The notes beneath the pieces were generated by a model that was given only the letters and a program-made list of their open reading frames with translations, had not been told where the DNA came from and made no database searches. Shown one piece after another: positions 25,233 to 34,419 of a stretch of DNA of 64,000 nt. The stretch lies in assembly GCA_963732095.1 (NCBI GenBank), contig CAVSZA010000003.1, forward strand, positions 1 to 64,000, written 5' to 3'. Source of the DNA: AP-15 sp963732095. Its GTDB lineage: Bacteria > Pseudomonadota > Alphaproteobacteria > ATCC43930 > CGMCC-115725. The translations under genes were made by a program, and so were the position numbers. The stretch's first letter is position 1, and every line of letters begins with the position of its first letter.

Positions 25233-25953
25233 ATGGCTCCGATTTCCTATCGTCGGCATCGTTTCCCGCCGGTCGTCATCCAACATGCCGTGTGGCTGTG
25301 CCTTCGCATCACCCTAAGCTATCGCGATGTCGAGGAGCTGCGAACGCGGGCTCGACATCTCCTACGAGAGCGTTCGCAATTGGGTGCTCAAATTCGGACC
25401 GGCTATCGCGCGGAGCTTGCGAGCGTGCCGTCCTCGACCGAGCGATCGCTGGCATCTCGACGAAATGGTCGTCCGGATTGCGGGCAAGCACATGTATCTG
25501 TGGCGTGCCGTCGACCACGAGGGCGAGGTCCTCGAGATCTTGGTCCAGCGTCGTCGCGACCGGTCTGCGGCCGTCAAGCTGATGCGTAAGTTGCTCCGCA
25601 AACAGGGCTTCGCGCCGACGAGGGTGACGACCGACAAGCTGCGCTCCTATGGCGCTGCCTTCCGGCATCTCGGACTTTCCTGCCACCATGAGCAGGGCCT
25701 GCGAGAAAACAATCGGGCGGAGAATTCGCATCAAGTGGTGCGTCGGCGCGAGCGCAAGATGCAACGCTTCAAATCAGCGGCGTCGGCGCAACGCTTTCTG
25801 AGCGTTCATGCTGCCGTCCACAATACCTTCAACCTCCAGCGCCATCTCGTCTCCCGGTCGACGCTTCGGATCTTCCGATCAGAAGCGGCGGCGGGCAATG
25901 GCGCAGCGCGACCAACGCGGCATGACGACAGCCCGCGCGCCCCGGTATTCTGA
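25233..25953 (+). mobile_element. IS6-family transposase, frameshifted
   Basis: The first frame from 25233 reads ISYRRHRFPPVVIQHAVWLC and LRITLSYRDVEEL; the second frame from about 25335 continues ERGLDISYESVRNWVLKFGP, PSDRWHLDEMVVRIAGKHMY (first Asp), VTTDKLRSYGAAF (second Asp) and NNRAENSHQVVRRRERKMQR (Glu). This is the full DDE set of IS6 (IS26/IS240-like) transposases. The break lies at 25330-25350, inside the zinc-finger/HTH part, so the element is probably inactive unless the frame slip is an error. No neighbouring copy was seen. Confidence 0.85.
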
Positions 25954-26035
25954 CCAAAACGAGGCTTCGGCCAAGGGGCGTTGCTGATCACGTCGGCGGG
26001 GCGCTTCTCGCCGCGCGGTTCGTTAGGCATGGATT

Positions 26036-26227
26036 TCATTCAGGTTCCAAAATGCGCTTTAGAGCGACATTACCAGCTGCCCTTGCCGCCTCTTCAGATC
26101 GATAGGTCGCCTGGGACAGCTTGATCGCATCCAGCTCATCGCCATCGTAAATCTCCCATCGGTACTGCGATGGCTTGGGCGCACAAATCTGCACCTCAAC
26201 TCGCAATGCTCTTTGGCGCTTCGGCAT
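26036..26227 (-). CDS. small conserved-looking hypothetical protein
   Basis: A 63-residue protein with balanced composition: RVEVQICAPKPSQYRWEIYD then LSQATYRSEEAARAAGNVAL. The pattern of a short beta-hairpin followed by an alanine-rich helix (YRSEEAARAAG) resembles small DUF-type proteins of about 60-70 residues in Hyphomicrobiales. Family not identified. It lies between the IS6 remnant and a TPR-ATPase scrap. Confidence 0.5.
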   Translation of the reverse strand: MPKRQRALRVEVQICAPKPSQYRWEIYDGDELDAIKLSQATYRSEEAARAAGNVALKRILEPE

Positions 26228-26302
26228 GCTGGGTCCCTCGCGTGCTTCCGGTAAGCATATGGGAACGGATCAGACCGGAACGCCGATCCGTCGGCTGCGG
26301 TT

Positions 26303-26380
26303 CGTTCGCGTTCTGTCGTCGCGCGACGTCGATGCCTTTCTCGATGGCCGTCTCGGCCTCGCTCACCTTCCCGGTGGCGG
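26303..26380 (-). pseudogene. TPR-ATPase/cyclase fragment (26 residues)
   Basis: Minus-strand GKVSEAETAIEKGIDVARRQ then NAN matches the helix GTASEAETAIEKAIAVARRQ of the fragment at 62053-62472. The ends are abrupt on both sides. Confidence 0.6.
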
Positions 26381-26433
26381 GCGCAGAATGGCGTCGGCTC
26401 GCCTGTCGCGGCTTACGGCTGGCTTGGTCCGGA

Positions 26434-27510
26434 TCATCGGGCTGAGCCCACAATCTGCAGTCGCCTTCGCACGACCGGGCGGTCATCCGCCGCGAGCCGG
26501 CTGTACGTTGCCAAGTAGTCTTCCGCCATTCGGCGCGCCGTGAACCTCTGCTCGAAGCGAGCACGCACTGTGGCGCGGCTCAGACAGTCGAGACACCCGA
26601 CGGCGGCGATCGCGGCCGCCTCGTCCTCCACGATGAACCCGGTCAGTCCGTCTTCAACAACTTCAGGGACAGAGCCACGATTGAATGCGATCACTGGTGT
26701 GCCACAGCTCATTGCTTCGATCATCACCAAGCCGAATGGCTCCGGCCAATCGATCGGCATCAACAGGCCAACCGCGCTGGAAAGGAAGGCAGGTTTCTCG
26801 CGGTCGCTGATCTCCCCGATCATCTCAACGCCTGGACCATCGAGCATCGGACGTATAACCGAATCGAAGTACTGTTGGTCGGCCTTGTCCACCTTAGCGG
26901 CGATCCTTAGCGGGATGCCGCAAGCGCGCGCGATGCGGATGGCATGGTCCGGTCCCTTCTCCGGCGCGATACGGCCAAGGAACGCCAGATAAGTCGGCGT
27001 GAGCCGCGGCTGCGGCGAAAGCCTCCTTCCCGGTATCCCGTGCGGCACGGTGGCGACAAACCCGGCCTGTGGTAGCGCGAGGCGTTGGGCGTCGCTGATC
27101 GACACGACGGGGACGTCGCGGAAGGCGTTGAATATCGGCTTCAGCTCGGGCAAATCGAGCCTCCCGTGCAGGGTGGTCACGAACGGGACCTTCTGCCGGG
27201 TAAATATCGAGAACGGCCAGTAGTCGAGGTGAAAGTGCAGCACGTCGAAATCTTCAGCGCGGCGGCGCACCTCCTCCATCATCAGCATGTGTGGCGCGAT
27301 CACGTCGCGCATCGCGGGATCCAGTCGTAGCGAGCGCGGCCACACTGCATGCAGACGAGCCGAGGTGATGGAATCGCCACTGGCGAACAGCGTCACTTGG
27401 TGCCCGAGCGCAACCAGCTCTTCTGTGAGGTACGACACCACCCGCTCGGTGCCGCCGTAAAGCTTCGGCGGGACGGCTTCGTGCAAGGGCGCGATTTGCG
27501 CAATGCGCAT
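26434..27510 (-). CDS. GT4-family glycosyltransferase
   Basis: A 358-residue GT-B enzyme. N-terminal acceptor side: IAQIAPLHEAVPPKLYGGTE with RVVSYLTEELVALGHQVTLF. C-terminal donor side: LAFLGRIAPEKGPDHAIRIA and the EX7E motif EPFGLVMIEAMSCGTPVIAF, followed by GSVPEVVEDGLTGFIVED. This subgroup (KLYGGTERV) transfers sugars from nucleotide-sugar donors and is found as solitary genes; the acceptor is unknown. Length is normal for the group and no partner glycan genes are nearby. The last 25 residues (DRPVVRRRLQIVGSAR) may be altered by the adjacent fragment. Confidence 0.9.
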   Translation of the reverse strand: MRIAQIAPLHEAVPPKLYGGTERVVSYLTEELVALGHQVTLFASGDSITSARLHAVWPRSLRLDPAMRDVIAPHMLMMEEVRRRAEDFDVLHFHLDYWPFSIFTRQKVPFVTTLHGRLDLPELKPIFNAFRDVPVVSISDAQRLALPQAGFVATVPHGIPGRRLSPQPRLTPTYLAFLGRIAPEKGPDHAIRIARACGIPLRIAAKVDKADQQYFDSVIRPMLDGPGVEMIGEISDREKPAFLSSAVGLLMPIDWPEPFGLVMIEAMSCGTPVIAFNRGSVPEVVEDGLTGFIVEDEAAAIAAVGCLDCLSRATVRARFEQRFTARRMAEDYLATYSRLAADDRPVVRRRLQIVGSAR

Positions 27511-27646
27511 GAAAGTTCCAAACCCAAGATCGCGACGACCATGCTGGCCGCGGGTTGGCTGCGCTAGCCTCGGAAACTACTCAGATCAACTCTCTCGGCC
27601 GCCTCCGCGGAAACTACACTCACTCGTCCTCGGGATGGGCTTGTGT

Positions 27647-28111
27647 CTATAAGGGGATGGCAAGCAGCGTATCGAAATGACCGCTGTCGCAGACCACGAT
27701 CCGTTCCGCAAACCGCAGCCTATCACCCTTGTCGCAGATCCGGTCGACATAAACGCCGGTCGCAAACAGGTCCGTGCGCCCGTCGCGCATGATGCGCAGC
27801 ACGAGAAACGGCGTTTCGGCCGTGATGCCGTCCGCCCCGGTCACGCCGAGCACCGGCAGGCCGATGATATGGCGGTAGCTCTGGCGCTCGTAAATGTTGG
27901 CAGTCCGCAGCGCTGTGACCCGATCACGCAGCATCGAACGCGAGTCCGCATAGACAATACCGGCACTGTAGCCACGCCTGTGGTTCTCGGCAGAGGTAAT
28001 CTTGTAGAGGCAGTCATCGACGAAGAAGTCCGACCACGCTTCCAGCCGGTCGGCATCGATCATCGCGGCATAGGCAGCGTTGAGCTCGGCGACCCGCAGC
28101 AGAGCGCTCAT
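27647..28111 (-). CDS. aromatic-ring-hydroxylating dioxygenase beta subunit (pair 1)
   Basis: A 154-residue small subunit with the cystatin-like/SnoaL fold: AYAAMIDADRLEAWSDFFVD, CLYKITSAENHRRGYSAGIV, YADSRSMLRDRVTALRTANI and the closing HFDTLLAIPL. Beta subunits stabilise the alpha3beta3 hexamer of Rieske oxygenases. The ATG overlaps the alpha-subunit stop (ATGA), so the two are coupled. A paralogous beta subunit lies at 39491-39976 with the same motifs. Confidence 0.92.
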   Translation of the reverse strand: MSALLRVAELNAAYAAMIDADRLEAWSDFFVDDCLYKITSAENHRRGYSAGIVYADSRSMLRDRVTALRTANIYERQSYRHIIGLPVLGVTGADGITAETPFLVLRIMRDGRTDLFATGVYVDRICDKGDRLRFAERIVVCDSGHFDTLLAIPL

Positions 28112-29355
28112 AGGCTAGTCATCTGGCGCCACAGCGACCAGAAACCGCGGACCGAGGCCTCGGTTGCACGCGTGACCTGGCTGGCGATGCCGGCGCCGCC
28201 CATCTCTACGATCGCGCTTTCTTTCTCGGCTGTTGCGATGCCGCGCTCGACGAAACCGCCGACGCAACCGTCCTCCATCGACACGAACCCCGCCGGCCCG
28301 CCAAGATTCAGATGCCGCAGCCGGCGCTTGCGCATCTCAAGCGTGTCATCGGCGTAGCCGAAATAGATCCACTCGAGGTTAGTGCGATCGACGCCTTGGG
28401 GCGTGAAGAACCGCAGCGCCATCGCGTTCTGCGTCTTCTGCAATACGAAATTCGGAAACACGGTGACGATCTGATGGCGAACGCGGTCGGGATGTTCGTC
28501 GATGACGTCGATCAATCTGAGGTCCTCGAGCTTGTAGTCGTCATCGACCGACCGCATCCCGGTGTAGCTCTTGTCGTCTGCTTCGGTCGGCGCGATCGTT
28601 TCGGAGACGCTGCAGCCACCGTTCGGGCTGACGACGAGGCCGCCGCCTTGGCTCAGCCGGTTCAGCTTGAACGTGGCGAAGAACAGGTGCAGCAGGCTGG
28701 CATGATATGAATCGCGGGCGTTCTCCGCGTACAGCTTCCAGTTGTTGGGCAACACCTCGACAAAGCGCCCGATGATCTCGATCTTCCGGCCGCCGAGCAC
28801 ACGATCGAAGCGTGCCAGCACATCGGGGCCGATGAAGTCCTCGATCGCCGGCGTGTCGGCGGAGAACGTGCCGAACACGAGGCCGTGCAGCGTGGTGACG
28901 CGCAACTGACGCGGGCCGTGATCCTCCACCCGGAAGCCCGGTGGCATCCCGCCCTTGCCTTTCACACCGCGCTGAAACGCAACAGAGCGGAGATTGCCGC
29001 GCAGGTCGTAGCGCCAGGCGTGGTAGACACACTGAAAATCGCCGGCGCCACTGCCGGCGTTGTCGAGGCAGATCAGGGCGCCGCGATGCGCGCACCGGTT
29101 CTCGAAGGCGGCGACCGACCCGCCGGTATCGCGCGCGACCACCACCGGCATCTGTCCGACGACGGTTGTTCGCCAGTCGCCCGGACTGGCGATCTCGTTT
29201 TCCAGGCACAAGAAATTCCACACCGGCCCTTCGAATACCCGGCCCTGCTCGAGCTTCATCAGCGCCTGGTCGCGATACACCCAAAAAGGCACGCGCGTGA
29301 GGTCGCCGGTCCAACTAGGAAGCGATCCCGAGTGAGGCAGAAGCGCGTCGGGCAT
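28108..29355 (-). CDS. Rieske aromatic-ring-hydroxylating dioxygenase alpha subunit (pair 1)
   Basis: A 415-residue catalytic subunit. Rieske 2Fe-2S ligands in ENRCAHRGALICL (Cys-x-His) and QCVYHAWRYDL (Cys-x2-His). Mononuclear iron site NNWKLYAENARDSYHASLLH (Asp-x2-His-x4-His). C-terminal TRATEASVRGFWSLWRQMTS is shared with pair 2. The enzyme adds O2 to an aromatic ring with electrons from a reductase. No ferredoxin or reductase gene is nearby, so those come from elsewhere. It resembles anthranilate/salicylate-type oxygenases, but the substrate cannot be fixed. ATG 29355 is preferred over 29367. Confidence 0.93.
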   Translation of the reverse strand: MPDALLPHSGSLPSWTGDLTRVPFWVYRDQALMKLEQGRVFEGPVWNFLCLENEIASPGDWRTTVVGQMPVVVARDTGGSVAAFENRCAHRGALICLDNAGSGAGDFQCVYHAWRYDLRGNLRSVAFQRGVKGKGGMPPGFRVEDHGPRQLRVTTLHGLVFGTFSADTPAIEDFIGPDVLARFDRVLGGRKIEIIGRFVEVLPNNWKLYAENARDSYHASLLHLFFATFKLNRLSQGGGLVVSPNGGCSVSETIAPTEADDKSYTGMRSVDDDYKLEDLRLIDVIDEHPDRVRHQIVTVFPNFVLQKTQNAMALRFFTPQGVDRTNLEWIYFGYADDTLEMRKRRLRHLNLGGPAGFVSMEDGCVGGFVERGIATAEKESAIVEMGGAGIASQVTRATEASVRGFWSLWRQMTSL

Positions 29356-29390
29356 GATACTCTCCACTGGCAGATCCGACGGCTCACGTT

Positions 29391-29774
29391 GTGGCCATCG
29401 GATTATCGGCTATTTGCCTTTGTCTAGCTGACAGGCAGCGTTTCTCCAAGTGCTATGAAATATACTCTTTTCTCTGCGCCATCGCGAATGGCGGCTTTCA
29501 GCGGCTTCTGGCGCGTGGCGATTGGCTGTTCGCGACGGGCGATGTCGCCTCGGCCCGTCTTCTTTACGAGCGCGCCGCGGATGCAGGAGAGGCGCGAGCG
29601 GCGGTGAGGTTGGGGGAGACTTTCGATCCCGTCTATCTGGACGCCTCCCATCGGCGCGGTTTGCACGGGGATCCGGATATGGCCGTGCTCTGGTATCGTC
29701 ATGCCCGCGACCTCGGCGCCACCGGGGTCGCTAGTCGACTGAAAAAGCTCGCCGCAAAGGAAGGGAGAAATTGA
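29391..29774 (+). pseudogene. Sel1/TPR-repeat protein, C-terminal fragment
   Basis: The segment LLARGDWLFATGDVASARLL, YERAADAGEARAAVRLGETF and AVLWYRHARDLGATGVASRL is a Sel1-like repeat pair seen at the C-terminus of large TPR proteins in Hyphomicrobiales. Residues before it look random and no signal or membrane anchor is present, so this is probably a truncated tail. The start at 29391 is therefore not trusted. Confidence 0.55.
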
Positions 29775-29881
29775 CCCGGCGGGCTTGACCGCCAGACGTT
29801 GGCGAGGTCATCGAGATCCATCTCGGACCATTCCGTGCCCCGAGTTGTAAGCGCTCGGTGAGACGCGCCTCTGCTTGAGCG

Positions 29882-29938
29882 CGCAAGCGCGAGGCGATCG
29901 TCACCCAACTGGTGAACAAATCGGCCGCGGCCGGTCCT
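29882..29938 (+). pseudogene. DUF5681 fragment
   Basis: Plus-strand RKREAIVTQLVNKSAAAG matches RKVSKRQAIITQLVNRSATA of the DUF5681 gene at 7076-7473. Only this helix survives, a trace of a second phage-type small-terminase gene. Confidence 0.55.
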
Positions 29939-30041
29939 GCATTCACGAGTGACACCCGCCAGTTCGGTGATATGTTGACCCCACGAAAGAAAACGGGAGC
30001 ACAGCTAGCTTCGTCCAGAAAAGCGAACAGGGGAGGATCTA

Positions 30042-31736
30042 ATGACGGACCTTCGTGCCACGCGACCGTGGTGGAACCGCCGGGATTTTCTGAAGAGCAG
30101 CGCTGCTATGGCGGCAAGCGTCTATGGGATGCGCTGGGGCCCCGCCAATGCTGCCGAACTACCCTTGGAATTCGACGGTTCCAAATTCCAGCTCAAAGCG
30201 GCCGAGCCCAACCCCAAACACGGCGGCGTGGTGCGCATGGGCATTCCGGTACGGCCGCCGCATTTCGACCTCCACCAGTCCGGCACCATCTTCAACCTCG
30301 GTGCGATGGGATGCATGTTCGACAATCTGATCCGGCGCGACCCGCGCGACGGCGGCAAGACCATCATCCCCGATCTGGCGCATAGCTGGCAGATCGCCGA
30401 AGACGGCCAAACCTACACCTTCCTGCTGCGCGAAAACGTTCAGTTTCACGACGGGGCCGAGCTGACAGCTGACGACGTGAAGGCCACCTTCGACCGGATC
30501 GCTAAGCCGCCTCAGGGCATCAGCATTCCTCGCAGCATACTGTTCAAGGCGGTCAGCGAGATCAGCGCGCGCGACAAATACACCGTCGAATTCAAGCTGT
30601 CGGAACCGCGCCCGGTCAACTTCATGATGTCGGCGATCGCCAGCGGCTGGAACGTGATCGTGCGCAAGAAAACACTGGAAGACAACCATTACGATCTCCG
30701 CAAAATCCAGGTCTATCCGGGCACCGGCCCATTCCGCAGCGTCAAGTACACTGAGAACGAAGTCTGGATCATGGAAAAAAACAAGAACTATTGGAACAAG
30801 GAGTTACCCTATTTGGACGGAATAGAGTTCTACCACGTTCTGCCGTTTTCTCCAGAAATGGCGTCTGCGATACTGGCGAAGCGCGTCGACTATGTGTTTG
30901 CGACAGATCCCGCCACGTTCCGGAAGGCCACGACGACAAAGGGAATGTCTACCGAGACCCACTACCAGAGCGTGGTTCACGCAACCTGGGTCAACAACAA
31001 GAGAAAACCGCTCGACGATCCGCGGGTCCGGCGCGCGCTGCACTTGGTCCTCGACCGGCCGGTGCTGATGGAGGTCGTCAAGGATGTGGCGCCAATGATG
31101 GTCGGCGGCTTCCTCTATCCGTTCTCTGAGTTCGCTACACCGAAGGAGGAGCGCGATAAGCGGCTCGGCTACCAGTCGGATTCGGAGGCCGCGATCAAGG
31201 AAGCCCGTGCGCTGATGGCGGCGGCCGGTCATCCTGACGGCATCAAGGGCTTGGACTTCATGGTCCGCGAGGTCGCCATCTTCAAGCTCTGGTCGCAAGC
31301 CATCCAGGCGATGCTGAAACAGGCGCTCAACATCGAATGCAATCTGCGCACGGTGGTCGAGTCGGTGTGGTTCGGCGACGCCGCGAGCGACAATTTCGAC
31401 CTGGCAATCGGGGCTATTGTATCGGCGCTGCTCGATCCCTCCGACTACTTCAATGCCTGGTACGGCAAAGACGGTCCGCAGAACTACTCGTTCTGGGATA
31501 ACGAGGAATTCCAGGCCCTATCGGCACAAATCGACCGCGAAATCGGTGCCGAGAAGCGTCAGGATCTAATCCGCCGAGCCGAAGCAATCATGGAACAGGA
31601 TCCGCCGCTGTTGCCCGTCGCCTGGGAGAGGATTCACGAACTTTGGTATAATTACGTAAAGGGTCGCAATCCGCATGAAAGCTTCGGCATTTACGATATG
31701 GTGCGGCATGACACGGTCTGGCTCGACAACGCGTGA
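30042..31736 (+). CDS. ABC transporter substrate-binding protein, family 5 (Tat-exported)
   Basis: A 564-residue periplasmic binding protein. The N-terminus carries a twin-arginine signal (NRRDFLKSSAAMAAS at 12-26, cleavage after ANAA). The SBP_bac_5 signature appears as DLAHSWQIAEDGQTYTFLLR and FHDGAELTADDVKATFDRIA; YPGTGPFRSVKYTENEVWIM and PLDDPRVRRALHLVLDRPVL are also typical. The family delivers peptides, opines, nickel or glycosides to Dpp/Opp-type ABC importers. No permease or ATPase genes follow; the next genes are remnants, so the transporter is split or elsewhere. Upstream GGGGAGGATCTA supplies a strong ribosome-binding site. Confidence 0.93.
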   Translation: MTDLRATRPWWNRRDFLKSSAAMAASVYGMRWGPANAAELPLEFDGSKFQLKAAEPNPKHGGVVRMGIPVRPPHFDLHQSGTIFNLGAMGCMFDNLIRRDPRDGGKTIIPDLAHSWQIAEDGQTYTFLLRENVQFHDGAELTADDVKATFDRIAKPPQGISIPRSILFKAVSEISARDKYTVEFKLSEPRPVNFMMSAIASGWNVIVRKKTLEDNHYDLRKIQVYPGTGPFRSVKYTENEVWIMEKNKNYWNKELPYLDGIEFYHVLPFSPEMASAILAKRVDYVFATDPATFRKATTTKGMSTETHYQSVVHATWVNNKRKPLDDPRVRRALHLVLDRPVLMEVVKDVAPMMVGGFLYPFSEFATPKEERDKRLGYQSDSEAAIKEARALMAAAGHPDGIKGLDFMVREVAIFKLWSQAIQAMLKQALNIECNLRTVVESVWFGDAASDNFDLAIGAIVSALLDPSDYFNAWYGKDGPQNYSFWDNEEFQALSAQIDREIGAEKRQDLIRRAEAIMEQDPPLLPVAWERIHELWYNYVKGRNPHESFGIYDMVRHDTVWLDNA

Positions 31737-32171
31737 GCTAGTGGACAAAATCAAACGAACGTGCCCGCCGTAACATCGGGTGTCGGCGGTTGGCGACCGG
31801 ATGGCTCGGCTGAGATGCGGGCGACGGTCCCATAAACAAGATCAGTTGAACTCCAACGGGGATACCTAGATTTCCTGATTTCTTCCCGCGCGGAACGGGA
31901 AGTTCGAATCCATCTCCCTCCACCGGCGAGTCTCGTGCGAACTCGATTTCGGAGTTCATTCCCACTGGTGCTTGATGGGTACCGCACGGGTGGTCCGATC
32001 GCGGCGCGTGCGCAGCAACCGGCCGTGCTGACAAGGTGATCGAATGAAGCGACGACTTCCGAGTTTGGCACTGAGCTCCGGTGTAAGCCGCTCCCGTTTC
32101 GTCCGCAGCTGGGGTTAAAGCTGCGGTGCGCTGCGACTGTGGAATCTTTCAGCCGGTGACCCGATACCGCC
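31737..32171. other. spacer holding a dispersed repeat
   Basis: No gene recognised; the only structured element is the repeat copy at 31893-31947. Confidence 0.5.
31893..31947 (+). repeat. dispersed T-arm-like repeat, full copy 7
   Basis: Plus-strand copy: GAACGGGAAGTTCGAATCC, ATCTCCCTCCACCGGCGAG, TCTCGTGCGAACTCGA. The head differs from the common GGTGGGACC form. Confidence 0.75.
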
Positions 32172-32462
32172 ATTACGATCGCGGCCAGCTACGCTGCCAA
32201 GGCGTTCGGCATCAAGACCGGCACGCTTGCGCGCGAGGCGCGCCAGCTGTGTCCTAACGTCGTCCCCGTGCAGGCCAATCATCGGCTCTATACCGATTAT
32301 CCCGAGCGCATTCTTGCGACCGTCGACACTTGCCTGCCGATTGAGAAGATCATGCCGTTCGACGGGATGGTCTGCCGTCTGACAACCGCAGAGCTCCAGG
32401 CTAACGTAAGCGTCCGGCGATTACCACAGTTCGCGGTTTTGGACGCGGGCATTTTCGATTAG
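32172..32462 (+). pseudogene. Y-family DNA polymerase (DinB-like) fragment with altered active site
   Basis: Plus-strand TIAASYAAKAFGIKTGTLAR, EARQLCPNVVPVQANHRLYT and DYPERILATVDTCLPIEKIM match residues about 50-110 of DinB/Pol IV palm and fingers. The catalytic strand, normally S-I-D-E, here reads PFDG, so the second carboxylate is lost. Translation becomes meaningless after CRLT and the N-terminal D-x-D strand is missing. This is a dead fragment. Confidence 0.65.
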
Positions 32463-33226
32463 CGATAGTAGAGCGGGTCCTTGCAGTTGTTCAACTCGGA
32501 GAACCGAGGTGGTTCGCGCTCTTTCCCCCAGATCGAGCCTCCTGCGCGCTTCGGGGTGCACCTGAACTTTTCGTTCCGTTCTTGAACGTAGCGGTCAATT
32601 GCGGCGCGCGCTTCGTCTACTGAGGCATAATTGCTGTTCGCGATGACCGCCCGCGCCATCCCACTAAATACGCTTTCGATCACGTTGAGGAACTGCGCGC
32701 CCGAGGGCAACGGTGCCAAGGCCACAGTCGGCCCCGCGGTCTCTCCTTTGCCGATCGCCTCGTTATGCTGGTCAACCTGGTCATGGAACATCTTGGCGAT
32801 GTGCCACGATGCCGCGTCCCAAGAGAGATAGATCCGGCTCTTGTGTATGTACTGCTGGACGAGCTTGGCGAGCATGCGAAGCATCTCTCCAGTATCCTTC
32901 CGTGGACTGTAGAAGTGCGTGATTTGATTGCGCGAGAGTTCGAGCGCAGCGGTCATGATGAGGCTGCCCTTCGATTTTTGATACTGCGGTACGATGGGTA
33001 TTTCACCGGGTGCGACAAGTGCTTTGCCGATTTGAGCACGAATGGAGAAAGGGCCGAACTCATCGATGGAGAAGAACGCCTCATGTTCTTGAAGCTCGGC
33101 AAGTATGCTCCGGATGTGGTCCACTTTTGCCCGGTACTCGGGATCGGTTTTCTCCTTCGCCTTGGCGATTTCCCTAATCAGTCGCCTCTTTTTCAATCGA
33201 CCGGCAATGAGCGAGCGGGCCAAAGG
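32459..33226 (-). mobile_element. IS630-family transposase, N-terminally truncated
   Basis: About 255 residues. The DDE core is readable: HEAFFSIDEFGPFSIRAQIG (first Asp), KSRIYLSWDAASWHIAKMFH (second Asp), and FLNVIESVFSGMARAVIANS (Glu). The C-terminal NEKFRCTPKRAGGSIWGKER is usual for the rhizobial IS630 group. The N-terminal helix-turn-helix half is missing; the readable part begins near 33226, 17 bases from the end of the discoidin-like gene. The catalytic domain itself has no stop. Confidence 0.8.
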
Positions 33227-33242
33227 CTCGACGCGCGGACCT

Positions 33243-33743
33243 CTAGGCGAAGAGGCGGAGCGCTGTAATCGATGCCGTGCCGGATCCGCTCTTATTTGGG
33301 ACGAGAGTAAGACGGAGATGAGTGACCTGACGGAGATTGAAGCGCTGTTCTTCGCGCTGGTAGGTGGCTCCCCGGGGGCTGAAGTTGTATTCCTGAACCA
33401 GAATTTGGCGGTACGATTGGCCGCCGTCTTCCGAGACGTCCAGGCGCACTTCCTGGGTACGCTCCCGCAGCGTCTCCTCGACCTCATAGAGAAGGCGCGA
33501 GACCGGCTGCGGCCGGTCAAATTCAATGACGATGTGTTCAACAGTGTCGGGACGCGCACTGACCCAACGCGTGGCTCCGGGGCCGTTGCGTCCGTCCAGC
33601 ATATGTTCGACGGGGTGAGCCGGATCCTCGGATGAATAAGCGATCGTTGCACAGCCGGCGATGTCGATCTCGCCGGCGGCGCGGGCGCTCGTTGCCGCCT
33701 CTGCTTCCAGCGGTCGCTTGCGAAGTCGCGAAGAGTCCGTCAT
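33243..33743 (-). CDS. F5/8-type (discoidin-like) carbohydrate-binding domain protein
   Basis: A 166-residue protein. After a charged N-terminus the segment ATIAYSSEDPAHPVEHMLDG, RNGPGATRWVSARPDTVEHI and IEFDRPQPVSRLLYEVEET follows the jelly-roll order of discoidin/F5-8 type C modules (calcium-site loop, W-V-x-A-x-P, then I-x-(L/F)-x). It ends THLRLTLVPNKSGSGTASIT. Such stand-alone modules bind glycans or nucleotidyl surfaces. No signal peptide is present, so a cytoplasmic role is more likely. The IS630 remnant abuts its 3' end without damaging it. Confidence 0.65.
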   Translation of the reverse strand: MTDSSRLRKRPLEAEAATSARAAGEIDIAGCATIAYSSEDPAHPVEHMLDGRNGPGATRWVSARPDTVEHIVIEFDRPQPVSRLLYEVEETLRERTQEVRLDVSEDGGQSYRQILVQEYNFSPRGATYQREEQRFNLRQVTHLRLTLVPNKSGSGTASITALRLFA

Positions 33744-33834
33744 GCCTGTATACGGCCCTCTAAATTCGTATCAATTTGGATCTACCGCCCGAAGGCCGGG
33801 GCTGCATTGCGCGAAGCAGATGGCGCGCCTGGAT

Positions 33835-34281
33835 CTATTTTTGCCCGGGGCTGCCGAAATCGCTCGTGCCAGAGGAATTTGTCATGGATGCAGCTGCAGC
33901 ACCCTTTGGCGGCATGCTGGATCCCTGGCCAACGCTGCTGTGGCCGATGAGGGCGTCCGCGGTCTGTTGATCAAGCGTTCCCGTCCGCTCGAGGCCGTTG
34001 CTCTTTTGGAAATCCAAGAGCGCCCACTCTGTCTCCGGGCCTACTGCGCCGTCGAGTGAGCCATTGTAGAGCCCCCGATCGTGAAGCTCTACTTGTGCCC
34101 ATCGGATGTCGTCTTTCGAGAGATTGGCGGCATTTACCCAATGGTGAGAAGTTCCGGGTGCCGAGGTCTCTACCGCATTAGGAACGTTATCAGCGTCCGC
34201 CGAAAAATCCAAAGCGGCGCCGCCGATCCCCAATACCAGTATTGAAGCCGTGCCAAGGATCAGTTTTCTTATCATCGTCAT
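33835..34281 (-). CDS. exported peptidoglycan-binding domain protein
   Basis: A 148-residue protein with a signal peptide (IRKLILGTASILVLGIGGAA). The core DDIRWAQVELHDRGLYNGSL, DGAVGPETEWALLDFQKSNG and LERTGTLDQQTADALIG is a PG_binding_1 module of three helices, which holds proteins to cell-wall peptidoglycan. The C-terminal tail is Ser/Gly-rich. No catalytic domain is attached. Proteins of this layout are common in Bradyrhizobium-like genomes. The gene faces the same way as the zinc-finger gene at 34420 but is not close enough to be a clear operon. Confidence 0.85.
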   Translation of the reverse strand: MTMIRKLILGTASILVLGIGGAALDFSADADNVPNAVETSAPGTSHHWVNAANLSKDDIRWAQVELHDRGLYNGSLDGAVGPETEWALLDFQKSNGLERTGTLDQQTADALIGHSSVGQGSSMPPKGAAAASMTNSSGTSDFGSPGQK

Positions 34282-34419
34282 TTCCCGTGTTCCGAAGGTT
34301 GACCAAATCGTCGAGCTATCATTCCAAACGCTCTCGCCGCAAATCGCGTTCCGCGCGAGCAGCTGTGTCAGAGCTTGCCGGTCGGCGGTGTGGTGCCGAT
34401 GGAGTCGGACAGCGAACGG

